From positions 1-14,482 of the forward strand of contig CAJKDC010000073.1 of assembly GCA_905198575.1 (NCBI GenBank): 14,482 nucleotides of DNA, read 5' to 3'. The notes beneath the pieces were generated by a model. The model worked only from the letters and a program-made list of their open reading frames with translations, was not told the DNA's origin and did no database searches. The DNA comes from an uncultured Bacteroides sp. GTDB taxonomy: Bacteria; Bacteroidota; Bacteroidia; Bacteroidales; Bacteroidaceae. The position numbers and the translations under genes are program-made. Positions 7,740 through 14,482 of the stretch are shown here, one piece after another (position 1 is the stretch's first letter; every line of letters begins with the position of its first letter).

Positions 7740-10700
7740 ATGAAAAATAAAATATTAGCTTTGACAATACTTGCTTTTACAAGTATGAATGCCATGGCAC
7801 AGGAAGAAGTTAATGTGACTGGTAAGGTGGTTGATAAGGTGGGAAACCCGGTATCGGGAGCTGCCGTGTCTGTATTGGGGCAACCACTTACTATGGTATC
7901 GACAGACGTTATGGGAAATTTTACAATTTCAGTATCAAAGGATGCTCAGCTTTGGATTCAGACGCCGTATGATGCAAAAAAAGTAGTAAAGGCGGAAATG
8001 GATAAAAAGATGACTGTTATAATGGATTTCTTTTCGAATAAAGTGAATTACGGTTTTGGATTGGAACAGACCTATACTGAGTCGACGGGAGCAGCTTCTA
8101 CTGTTTATAGTGATGATATTGCAACTAGATCTTCATATACCGTAGGTAATTCATTGTACGGCAATGTGCTCGGATTGACTACTATGCAAAAAACGGGAAC
8201 CATGTGGGAGCAAATACCTTCTATGTTCATTCGTGGGCAAAAAAGTTTAAATGGTAATAATGGTATATTGCTGGTAGTTGATGGTTTGGAGCGTGATAAC
8301 GCTTATCAAGTTTTACGTTATCTTACACCGGAAGAGGTGGAGTCCGTAACGGTTTTGCGTGATGCAGCTGCAGTGGCTCTTTATGGTTATAAAGGAGCGA
8401 ATGGAGTAGTGAATATCGTAACGAAGCGTGGATTATATAAGAAGCGTGAAATAAGTTTTGCTTATGATCATGGTTTTACTTATCAAAATCGTTTACCCGA
8501 AATGTCGGATTCGTATACTTATGCTAGAGCCATGAATGAGGCATTGGCTAATGATGGAAAAGCTGCTAAATATAGTCAGAATGAATTGAATGCTTTCAAA
8601 AGTGGCAAATATCCTTATTATTATCCCAATGTCAATTGGTGGGATGAGGTGTTCCGTGAAAGAGGATCATCAGATATTGCAACTTTAACTTTTCGTGGAG
8701 GCGCTTCTAAATTGCGTTATTATACAATGTTGAATTTGCAAAACGGTCGTGGCTTTTATAAAAATGCCAATGAGAATGATGGTTATTCAACTCAAGAGAA
8801 GTATTCTAAAGCAAATTTTCGTAGTAATTTGGATATTGATTTGACTCCTAAGACTAAAATGCAGGTAAATATTATGGGGATGTTAAATGAATTTAGTCGT
8901 CCGGGATATGGTTCTGATAATTTGATTGGAAAATTATATATGACTCCATCTGCGGCATTTCCTATTCGTACAGAAAATGGTTTGTGGGGTGGTAATGCAA
9001 CATGGGATGGATATAATAATCCAGTTGCATTGGCTCAGGGTCGCGGTTATTCCAAGGGACATACATTGGGGTTGTGGGCAGATATGAGCTTAAGACAGGA
9101 TTTGTCTTCTATCACGAAAGGTTTAGGAGCCTCTTTTCGTATGGGATATGATAATGTTGCTTCTTATTGGGAGGATCATTGCAAAGATTATGCGTATGGA
9201 AGTACTGTTGTGACAGAATGGAAAAATGGTGAACCGAGTGCTTTTTCCGAATATACAGGTGGCTCGGACAGTGAGATGAAAGGAGGAAGTAAACTTGATT
9301 GGCAGTATCGTTCTTTCAATTTTATGGCAAATGTGGACTGGAAGCGTCAGTTTGGAGAACATAAAGTATATACAACATTGATGTATACTTATAAATATGA
9401 CAATAATGCCAATATAAACTCTAATCTTTATCATTGCAATTGGTCATGGTATACGCATTATGGGTATAAAAATCGTTATTTCTTCGATTTTGCATTAGTA
9501 AACTCAGCGTCTAATTTATTGGAAACAGGAAATCAATGGCATATTTCTCCTACAGTAGGACTTGCTTGGGTTGCATCTAATGAAAGTCTATTGAATAATT
9601 ATTCATGGCTGAATTTCTTGAAGTTACGTGCTTCATTCGGCGTTATTAATACGGATAATATTCCTTATAACGGATATTGGTATGAAACCATGAACGGGAG
9701 TGGTGGTGGATATCCTATCCAAGATAATTTTAGTAATGGTGGAAGTTGGCAGGAAGGTCAATTGCCCTCAATAAATGGTACAACAGAAAAAGCGTATAAA
9801 TATAATGTCGGTCTGGATGCTACTTTATTTGGTGGTCTAACGTTGACAGCTGACGCTTTTTATGAAAAGCGTCAAGATATTTGGGTATATACAGGTGGTA
9901 AGAATTCGTCAATATTGGGTGCAACAGCTTCTTATGCTAATGCTGGTGTGGTTGATAGTAAAGGTTTGGAATTTGGAGCAAATTATATAAAAAGCTTAGG
10001 TAAGGTTCGTTTCAATTTTGGGGGAACATTTACTTTAACTAAGAATAAAATTGTAGAGCAGTTGGAAGAACCGAAAGCTTATGAGTATCTTCGTGCTACT
10101 GGAAAAGCCGTGGGACAGATTTTTGGTTATCAAGCAGTGGGATTTTTTGTAGATCAAAGTGATATTGATGATAGTCCGTCCCAACAGTTCGGTGTCGTGA
10201 AACCAGGTGACATTAAGTATAAAGACCAGAATAACGATAATGTAATTAATGAATTTGATCAGATTCCTTTAGGTTATAATTCTAGTGTCCCTGAAATTTA
10301 TTATTCATTCAATATAGGCGCAGAATGGAAAGGAATAGGGGTTAATTTTGATTTTCAAGGGGTTGGAAATTATACTTCATGGACTACATTGAATGGTTTG
10401 TATCGTCCATTGTCTAATGGCAATGCTATTTCAAATTACTATTATGAAAATCGTTGGACACCAGAAACTCCTAATGCACGATATCCTCGTTTGACTACTG
10501 AAACTGTTCAGAATAATACACAGTCAAGTTCCGTATGGTTGGTTGATGGATCATTCTTAAAATTACGTAATTGTGAAGTATATTATAAATTACCTCATTC
10601 AGTTGTCAATAAATGGCATTTGAACAGTGCTAAGCTATATGTAAGAGGGGTTGATTTGTTCTGTTGGGACCATATTAAAGAAATAGATCCGGAATCAATA

Positions 10701-10757
10701 GGAAATGGTATTCCGACCACACGTTCTATTAATATTGGTTTGTCTGTTGGCTTTTAA
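7740..10757 (+). CDS. SusC/RagA-family TonB-dependent transporter (pair 2, divergent)
   Basis: A 1005-residue second SusC-like transporter. The signal peptide (1-20) ends AMA before QEEVN. A shortened or degenerate carboxypeptidase-regulatory-like domain follows (~24-95; VTGKVVDKVGNPVSGAAVSV) but lacks the usual IGY motif. The plug keeps the signature in variant form: MFIRGQKSL, VVDGLERD, EEVESVTVLRDAAAVALYGY and GANGVVNIVTKRG. The region before the plug (NYGFGLEQTYTESTGAASTV, 103-122) differs from the usual V-GYGTQKK-VTGA pattern. A DQNNDNVINEFDQIPLG segment and a barrel ending SINIGLSVGF follow. It differs throughout from the first SusC-like protein, so it is not a recent duplicate. It lies 34 bp after SusD-like 1 with only a weak A-rich ribosome binding site. 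It presumably pairs with the next gene. Confidence 0.95.
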   Translation: MKNKILALTILAFTSMNAMAQEEVNVTGKVVDKVGNPVSGAAVSVLGQPLTMVSTDVMGNFTISVSKDAQLWIQTPYDAKKVVKAEMDKKMTVIMDFFSNKVNYGFGLEQTYTESTGAASTVYSDDIATRSSYTVGNSLYGNVLGLTTMQKTGTMWEQIPSMFIRGQKSLNGNNGILLVVDGLERDNAYQVLRYLTPEEVESVTVLRDAAAVALYGYKGANGVVNIVTKRGLYKKREISFAYDHGFTYQNRLPEMSDSYTYARAMNEALANDGKAAKYSQNELNAFKSGKYPYYYPNVNWWDEVFRERGSSDIATLTFRGGASKLRYYTMLNLQNGRGFYKNANENDGYSTQEKYSKANFRSNLDIDLTPKTKMQVNIMGMLNEFSRPGYGSDNLIGKLYMTPSAAFPIRTENGLWGGNATWDGYNNPVALAQGRGYSKGHTLGLWADMSLRQDLSSITKGLGASFRMGYDNVASYWEDHCKDYAYGSTVVTEWKNGEPSAFSEYTGGSDSEMKGGSKLDWQYRSFNFMANVDWKRQFGEHKVYTTLMYTYKYDNNANINSNLYHCNWSWYTHYGYKNRYFFDFALVNSASNLLETGNQWHISPTVGLAWVASNESLLNNYSWLNFLKLRASFGVINTDNIPYNGYWYETMNGSGGGYPIQDNFSNGGSWQEGQLPSINGTTEKAYKYNVGLDATLFGGLTLTADAFYEKRQDIWVYTGGKNSSILGATASYANAGVVDSKGLEFGANYIKSLGKVRFNFGGTFTLTKNKIVEQLEEPKAYEYLRATGKAVGQIFGYQAVGFFVDQSDIDDSPSQQFGVVKPGDIKYKDQNNDNVINEFDQIPLGYNSSVPEIYYSFNIGAEWKGIGVNFDFQGVGNYTSWTTLNGLYRPLSNGNAISNYYYENRWTPETPNARYPRLTTETVQNNTQSSSVWLVDGSFLKLRNCEVYYKLPHSVVNKWHLNSAKLYVRGVDLFCWDHIKEIDPESIGNGIPTTRSINIGLSVGF

Positions 10758-10783
10758 TTTTTTATAACTAAAAAAGTATGACT

Positions 10784-12469
10784 ATGAAATTGAAAAAAAT
10801 ATTGTTAGGGTTAGCCTATATGTCGGTTATGGCTTCTTGTGCGGATTTGGACTATCATGAATATACTGTGTATGATAAAGATTATGTATTTACAGATTTT
10901 GGACGTACCGGAGCTGTAGTTACGAATATATATAGTTACTTGGATTATGATTTGCCTAGTGAGGTTTCTTATTGCTCTGCTTGTGATGAGGCGCAATTTG
11001 CGTGGAGTTGGTCTTCAATACATGATTGGATAAACGGTGCATGGAGCTCGACTAATTCTCATAGTCTATGGAATTATTATAGTGGAATTAGGGATGCTAA
11101 TTTCTTTTTGGAGGAATCACAAAATGCCGATTTTTCTGAATTGAAAGAAGATAAAAATTATGTAGCTGAGATGAATCGCTTTAACCGTTATAAGTATGAA
11201 GTTCGTTTTTTGCGTGCTTATTTCTATTTTAATTTGGTACGTGCTTATGGCGATATACCTTTGGTTACGAAGGTGCTGACTGAAGAAGAGGCCAATCAGG
11301 TGAAGCGTACACCGGCTGCTGAGGTTTTTGATTTTATAATTAAGGAATGTGATGAGATAGCAGATGAACTTCCTGTGGATTATTCTAAATTAGAAAATGA
11401 TGCCGCTAATGGAGAAAGCCCTGAAACTGGTCGTATTACTAAACAGGCAGTATTGGCTTTGAAGGCTCGAACATTACTTTATCAAGCAAGCCCTTTATTT
11501 AATATAGCTAATGATGTAAATTTGTGGAAACAAGCAGCTTTAGCTAGTAAGAAAGTTATTGATTTTTGTGCAGAGAATGGCATAAAAATGGGTAAATATT
11601 CAGAGTTATGGGGAACAGATAATTGGAAAGCGTCAGAAATGATTTTTGTACGTCGTATCGGAGATACTAGTTCGCCTGAATATACTAATTTCCCAGTAGG
11701 AATGGAAAATGGTGGGTCAGGTAATTGTCCTACTCAAACTTTGGTTGATGCTTACGAAATGAAAGTAACAGGAAAAGCATGGGATGAGCCAGAAAGTGGA
11801 TATGATCCAAATAAACCGTATGATAATCGTGATCCTCGTATGGAAATGACTATCGCTGTAAATGGTGAGAAATGGCCAGATACTAATCCAAATCCATTGG
11901 AAATTTATATAGGAGGACGCAATGCACTACCTATTGCTGGAGCAACTCCCACCGGGTATTATTTGAAAAAGTACTTGGATAAGACTATTGATATTAGTGC
12001 TTCTACCAGTAGTGGAGGAAAACGCCATAATTGGATTACATATCGTTTGGGAGAATTCTATTTAAATTATGCTGAAGCGGTATTTAATTATTTGGGATCA
12101 GCTGATGCTGTTAGTACGGAATTCACAATGTCTGCCCGTGAAGCTGTTAATGTGGTTCGTAACCGTTCAGATGTGCAAATGCCTGAAGTACCTGAAGGAT
12201 TGACTAATAACCAGTTTGTAGAGAAATATCGTCGTGAACGTATGGTGGAGCTTGCTTTTGAACAACATCGTTTTTGGGATGTTCGGCGTTGGAAGGCTGG
12301 AGATACTCAAAGAAGTATTGTACAAATGCAAATTACCAAAAATAATGATACATATACTTATAAACGTGTAATTAGTAATCGTTATTGGGATGATAAGATG
12401 TATTTGTTTCCTATCCCTGATTCAGAAATAAGAAAAAATCCAAATCTAATTCAGAATCCAGGTTGGTAA
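10784..12469 (+). CDS. SusD/RagB-family surface glycan-binding lipoprotein (pair 2)
   Basis: The partner lipoprotein of SusC-like 2. From the chosen start it has 561 residues; an in-frame ATG two codons earlier (10778) would give 563. I prefer 10784 because the A-rich AAAAAAG box ending at 10776 is only 1 nt from the first ATG but 7 nt from the second, and MKLKKILLGLAYMSVMASC is a standard lipoprotein leader. The lipidated Cys is followed by ADLDYHEY, acidic as in exported surface lipoproteins. Family marks are FLRAYFYFNLVRAYGDIPLV, KRTPAAEVFDFIIKECDEIA, LLYQASPLFN, the YLNYAEAVFNYLG helix, RERMVELAFEQHRFWDVRRW and the classic end FPIPDSEIRKNPNLIQNPGW. It is much closer to canonical SusD at its C-terminus than SusD-like 1. 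The product would bind and hand over oligosaccharides at the cell surface. Confidence 0.95.
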   Translation: MKLKKILLGLAYMSVMASCADLDYHEYTVYDKDYVFTDFGRTGAVVTNIYSYLDYDLPSEVSYCSACDEAQFAWSWSSIHDWINGAWSSTNSHSLWNYYSGIRDANFFLEESQNADFSELKEDKNYVAEMNRFNRYKYEVRFLRAYFYFNLVRAYGDIPLVTKVLTEEEANQVKRTPAAEVFDFIIKECDEIADELPVDYSKLENDAANGESPETGRITKQAVLALKARTLLYQASPLFNIANDVNLWKQAALASKKVIDFCAENGIKMGKYSELWGTDNWKASEMIFVRRIGDTSSPEYTNFPVGMENGGSGNCPTQTLVDAYEMKVTGKAWDEPESGYDPNKPYDNRDPRMEMTIAVNGEKWPDTNPNPLEIYIGGRNALPIAGATPTGYYLKKYLDKTIDISASTSSGGKRHNWITYRLGEFYLNYAEAVFNYLGSADAVSTEFTMSAREAVNVVRNRSDVQMPEVPEGLTNNQFVEKYRRERMVELAFEQHRFWDVRRWKAGDTQRSIVQMQITKNNDTYTYKRVISNRYWDDKMYLFPIPDSEIRKNPNLIQNPGW

Positions 12470-12503
12470 TAGTAAATATTGTTGAATAATAAAGAATGGA
12501 ACT

Positions 12504-13394
12504 ATGAAATTCAATATAAAATATACGATAGCAGCTTTGTCAGTTTTTATGTTTACTGCAGGCTGCGATGATAAATTAGATGCTATTGATGTAATAGGAT
12601 ATACAGGTGTTCCGGTTGCTATAGAGACGGTAACTTCAGAGCCTCTTCCCGGTCAAATTCAACTTAGATGGGAAGTTCCGGCTGGTGACTTTTCCTATCT
12701 TAAAATATGGTATTATGATCCTTTGACAAAAGAAACTGTCTATAAGATTGTTTCAAAAGGAACTACGGAATTGTTGATAGATGAAACTCGTGCTCGTTTT
12801 GGTGAATATGAGTTTAATTTCCAAACATTTAACGCAAATGATGAAGGTGGCGAGATTAAAGTTGTAAGAGCACTTTCAGGAGTTGCACCTGCGTCTTATA
12901 CTTTAGTGTCACGAAGTCAAATCAAATTAGTGGCAGAACAGTTAAGTACAAACGCTCAAGAACCGTCGGAAGGACCTATAAAAAATGCAGTGGATGGGGA
13001 TAAAAATACTTTTTTTCATACGAATTGGCATGAAGCTATTCCTTATCCACAGTGGATTCAGGTTAATTTGAAAGAACCTCATGAAAATTTTCTCGTGGGT
13101 TACATAAACAGAACGGATAATTCTTGGACCACAAGTGGACGTCCTAGTGTGGTAGATTTACAAATTAGTAATAATGGTATTGATTGGGAAACTGTAGGTA
13201 CATTGGACGGACTCCCTAGTTCAGCCGGAAGTGAATATATTTCTACTTTCTTTATGCCAGGTAAGACTTTTACTTATTTTCGTTTTAGTGTAACATCTGC
13301 TACTGGAAGTTCCTCCTATTGGAATATTGGTGAATTTATGATGTATGATGCAGAAGTTGCAATAGATGATCCGGAAACTGCGCCTTTGGATTAA
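12504..13394 (+). CDS. Surface glycan-binding lipoprotein with F5/8 type C (discoidin/CBM32-like) domain
   Basis: A 296-residue lipoprotein in the slot after susCD where PULs usually encode a surface glycan-binding protein. The signal peptide ends FTAGC with Cys21, then DDKLDAID, an acidic surface-export-like tail. Residues ~35-128 form a fibronectin-III-like beta domain (GQIQLRWEVPAGDFSYLKIW) of the kind seen in DUF4959/DUF4998-type PUL proteins. Residues ~135-285 look like a discoidin fold: NAVDGDKNTFFHTNW, QWIQVNL, RPSVVDLQISNNGIDW, FRFSVT and IGEFMMY. No catalytic motif is visible. It is small for a surface glycan-binding protein. The ribosome binding site is weak (AAAGAATGGA). It follows SusD-like 2 by 34 bp, so is likely co-transcribed. 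Ligand specificity is not readable. Confidence 0.85.
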   Translation: MKFNIKYTIAALSVFMFTAGCDDKLDAIDVIGYTGVPVAIETVTSEPLPGQIQLRWEVPAGDFSYLKIWYYDPLTKETVYKIVSKGTTELLIDETRARFGEYEFNFQTFNANDEGGEIKVVRALSGVAPASYTLVSRSQIKLVAEQLSTNAQEPSEGPIKNAVDGDKNTFFHTNWHEAIPYPQWIQVNLKEPHENFLVGYINRTDNSWTTSGRPSVVDLQISNNGIDWETVGTLDGLPSSAGSEYISTFFMPGKTFTYFRFSVTSATGSSSYWNIGEFMMYDAEVAIDDPETAPLD

Positions 13395-13416
13395 TAAATA
13401 AAAACAGAAGAGGAAT

Positions 13417-13508
13417 TTGAAAAATAAGGACAATGGATAGCTGGCTGTATAACAGCCGCTATCACCATTGGAATATTTACTTGTGATGATTATAAAGATA
13501 TTGTTTAA
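13417..13508 (+). pseudogene. Probable lipoprotein signal-peptide remnant
   Basis: The gap before GH16 reads like the broken 5' end of a lipoprotein gene. A TTG at 13417 gives (M)KNKDNG before TAG at 13438. The +1-shifted frame from 13437 reads IAGCITAAITIGIFTC then DDYKDIV and stops at 13506-13508. Joined by one frame change, these give a basic N-region, a hydrophobic core, a lipobox-like IFTC (Cys codon 13482-13484) and an acidic tail, much like the intact leaders of the neighbouring lipoproteins. The body of the protein is absent. AGAAGAGG upstream could be its old ribosome binding site. I infer a deletion scar; chance resemblance is possible. A 17-codon ATG frame (13433-13486) in the same DNA looks less protein-like. 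Confidence 0.4.
13431..13470 (+). other. Strong intercistronic RNA hairpin before GH16
   Basis: CAATGG (13431-13436) pairs with CCATTG (13465-13470), TAGC (13438-13441) with GCTA (13458-13461), and GGCTGT (13443-13448) with ACAGCC (13452-13457). The loop is ATA. That is 16 base pairs, interrupted by a single T bulge and a small A/TCA internal loop. No U-tract follows, so it is not a classical intrinsic terminator. It could protect or set the 3' end of the upstream susCD-lipoprotein message, or lower expression of the downstream enzymes. It overlaps the lipoprotein remnant. Confidence 0.55.
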
Positions 13509-13520
13509 GATAGTAGATGT

Positions 13521-14369
13521 ATGATAAAATTATTTCAATTACTGAAATTGTGTGTTGTACTTCTTATAGGGGGGCATTGTAATGCACAAGACTATCAATT
13601 GGTTTGGAGTGATGAATTCAATAAAGACGGTTGTTTGGATGAATCAATATGGAATTATGAACAGGGTTATGCTCGTAATGAGGAGTTACAATGGTATCAA
13701 TCTGACAACGCTTGGTGTCAGGGTGGGTTGCTTGTGATAGAAGCACGTTCGGAAAAACGGAAAAATCCGTTATATAAAGCAGGTAGTTATGATTGGCGCA
13801 CTTCTCGTGAATATATTGAGTGCACCTCTTCTTCTATAACAACATTTGGAAAGAAAGAATTTTTGTATGGACGTTTTGAAGTGCGCGCACGTATTCCTGT
13901 AGGAAAAGGAGCATGGCCGGCAATTTGGACTTTGGGAAGCAGTATGGAATGGCCTTCCTGTGGAGAAATAGATATCATGGAGTTTTATCGTAAGCATGGA
14001 ATTCCTCATATTTTAGCCAATGCTGCATGGGGAACAGATCGTCAATGGAATGCAAAATGGAATAGTAAGGCTATTCCATTTATCCATTTTTTGGAGAAAA
14101 ATTCGGATTGGGCTTCCGAATTTCATATATGGCGGATGGATTGGGACGAAGAGGCTATTCGTCTTTATTTGGACGATGAGTTGCTAAATGAAATCTTACT
14201 GAAAGATACCTATAATGGTAGTATTGGTAGTTATAAGAATCCATTTATGCAACCCCAATATATATTGTTGAACTTAGCGGTGGGTGGAATTAATGGTGGC
14301 GAGGTAGAGATAAATACCTATCCGATACGTTATGAGATTGATTATGTACGTGTTTATCAGAAAAAATAA
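13521..14369 (+). CDS. Glycoside hydrolase family 16 endo-beta-glycanase (laminarinase/beta-1,3-galactanase type)
   Basis: A 282-residue secreted enzyme of the usual single-domain GH16 length. A signal peptide (1-~22) ends HCNA before QDYQLVWSDEFN, the typical GH16 start. The catalytic motif is GEIDIMEF with nucleophile Glu149, assisting Asp151 and acid/base Glu154. The ExDxxE spacing (beta-bulge) is that of laminarinase-like members rather than lichenases. Other marks are GRFEVRARIPVGKGAWPAIW (117-136), FHIWRMDWDEEAIRLYLD and LNLAVGG, with the C-terminal YEIDYVRVYQ strand. It should make endo-cuts in a beta-1,3-linked glucan or galactan; the choice cannot be made by eye. Cys20 is preceded by GGH, a poor lipobox, so a soluble or periplasmic product is likelier than a lipoprotein. 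The ribosome binding site is weak. The next gene begins 11 bp downstream. Confidence 0.93.
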   Translation: MIKLFQLLKLCVVLLIGGHCNAQDYQLVWSDEFNKDGCLDESIWNYEQGYARNEELQWYQSDNAWCQGGLLVIEARSEKRKNPLYKAGSYDWRTSREYIECTSSSITTFGKKEFLYGRFEVRARIPVGKGAWPAIWTLGSSMEWPSCGEIDIMEFYRKHGIPHILANAAWGTDRQWNAKWNSKAIPFIHFLEKNSDWASEFHIWRMDWDEEAIRLYLDDELLNEILLKDTYNGSIGSYKNPFMQPQYILLNLAVGGINGGEVEINTYPIRYEIDYVRVYQKK

Positions 14370-14380
14370 AATACATAGAT

Positions 14381-14482
14381 ATGGGTATAAAAAAAATAAT
14401 AATAGGATTATGTCTTGGAATATATACCTTTTGCGGATGCAGCAATGAACCGTTGCAACCCATTCGTTCAGGTGAGATATGG
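14381..14482 (+). CDS. Lipoprotein, N-terminal 34 residues only (possibly a GH43-type enzyme)
   Basis: ATG at 14381 opens a frame that runs off the window. It encodes MGIKKIIIGLCLGIYTFCGC, a lipoprotein signal peptide with Cys20 as the likely lipidated residue, then SNEPLQPIRSGEIW. It lies 11 bp after GH16 and so is probably in the same operon. The SGEIW segment right after a short linker resembles, from memory, the start of secreted GH43 exo-beta-1,3-galactanase-type proteins, where G..W is followed by D..G and an AHGGG motif. Those deciding residues are beyond the edge, so the family is only a guess. The lipoprotein call is solid. Confidence 0.7.
   Translation, partial: MGIKKIIIGLCLGIYTFCGCSNEPLQPIRSGEIW

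Noticed and set aside
10758..10783. T-run and A-run inverted repeat after SusC-like 2 as a terminator
   Set aside because: The stem would be only A-T pairs over a tiny spacer and the next gene starts at once, so termination is unlikely.
13433..13486. A 17-codon ATG frame (MDSWLYNSRYHHWNIYL) with AAGGA upstream, possibly a leader peptide
   Set aside because: The spacing from AAGGA to ATG is only 2 nt, the codons overlap the hairpin and the lipoprotein remnant, and there is no run of regulatory codons to suggest attenuation.
1..14482. tRNA, rRNA, CRISPR array, insertion sequence or transposase
   Set aside because: No such structures, repeat arrays or mobile-element proteins were seen on either strand; nearly all sequence is explained by PUL genes.

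Overview
The window looks like the regulatory and binding half of a polysaccharide utilization locus (PUL) from a gut-type Bacteroidota, most likely Bacteroides or a close relative. The evidence is AT-rich DNA, a Bacteroides-type promoter (TTTG ... TAnnTTTG), A-rich ribosome binding sites, SusC/SusD pairs, lipoproteins with acidic residues just after the lipidated cysteine, and a divergent regulator built like a hybrid two-component system (HTCS).

Layout: positions 1-2407 (minus strand) encode the N-terminal 802 residues of an HTCS-type sensor, cut off by the window edge at the start of its second membrane segment. A 262-bp divergent intergenic region (2408-2669) holds a convincing promoter for the rightward operon, a possible activator site and a roughly 150-nt leader. 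The rightward genes are: SusC-like 1 (2670-5798), SusD-like 1 (5813-7705), SusC-like 2 (7740-10757), SusD-like 2 (10784-12469), a surface glycan-binding lipoprotein with a discoidin-like domain (12504-13394), a short gap with a probable lipoprotein remnant and a strong hairpin (13395-13520), a GH16 endo-glycanase (13521-14369), and the first 34 codons of another lipoprotein (14381 to the edge).

Inferred working model: the GH16 enzyme and cell-surface partners cut a beta-linked polysaccharide. The two SusCD complexes and the discoidin-like lipoprotein bind and import oligosaccharides across the outer membrane. The HTCS senses a product in the periplasm and activates the promoter near 2503. GH16 points to a beta-1,3-linked backbone (beta-glucan or beta-1,3-galactan). 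The start of the last lipoprotein faintly resembles GH43 exo-beta-1,3-galactanase-type enzymes, so arabinogalactan-type substrates should be considered beside laminarin-type glucans. The substrate is not settled by this window.

The basic system is a known type. The parts most worth a second look are the two dissimilar SusCD pairs in one operon, the lipoprotein relic with its hairpin before GH16, the divergent plug region of SusC-like 2, and a very aromatic loop in SusD-like 1.
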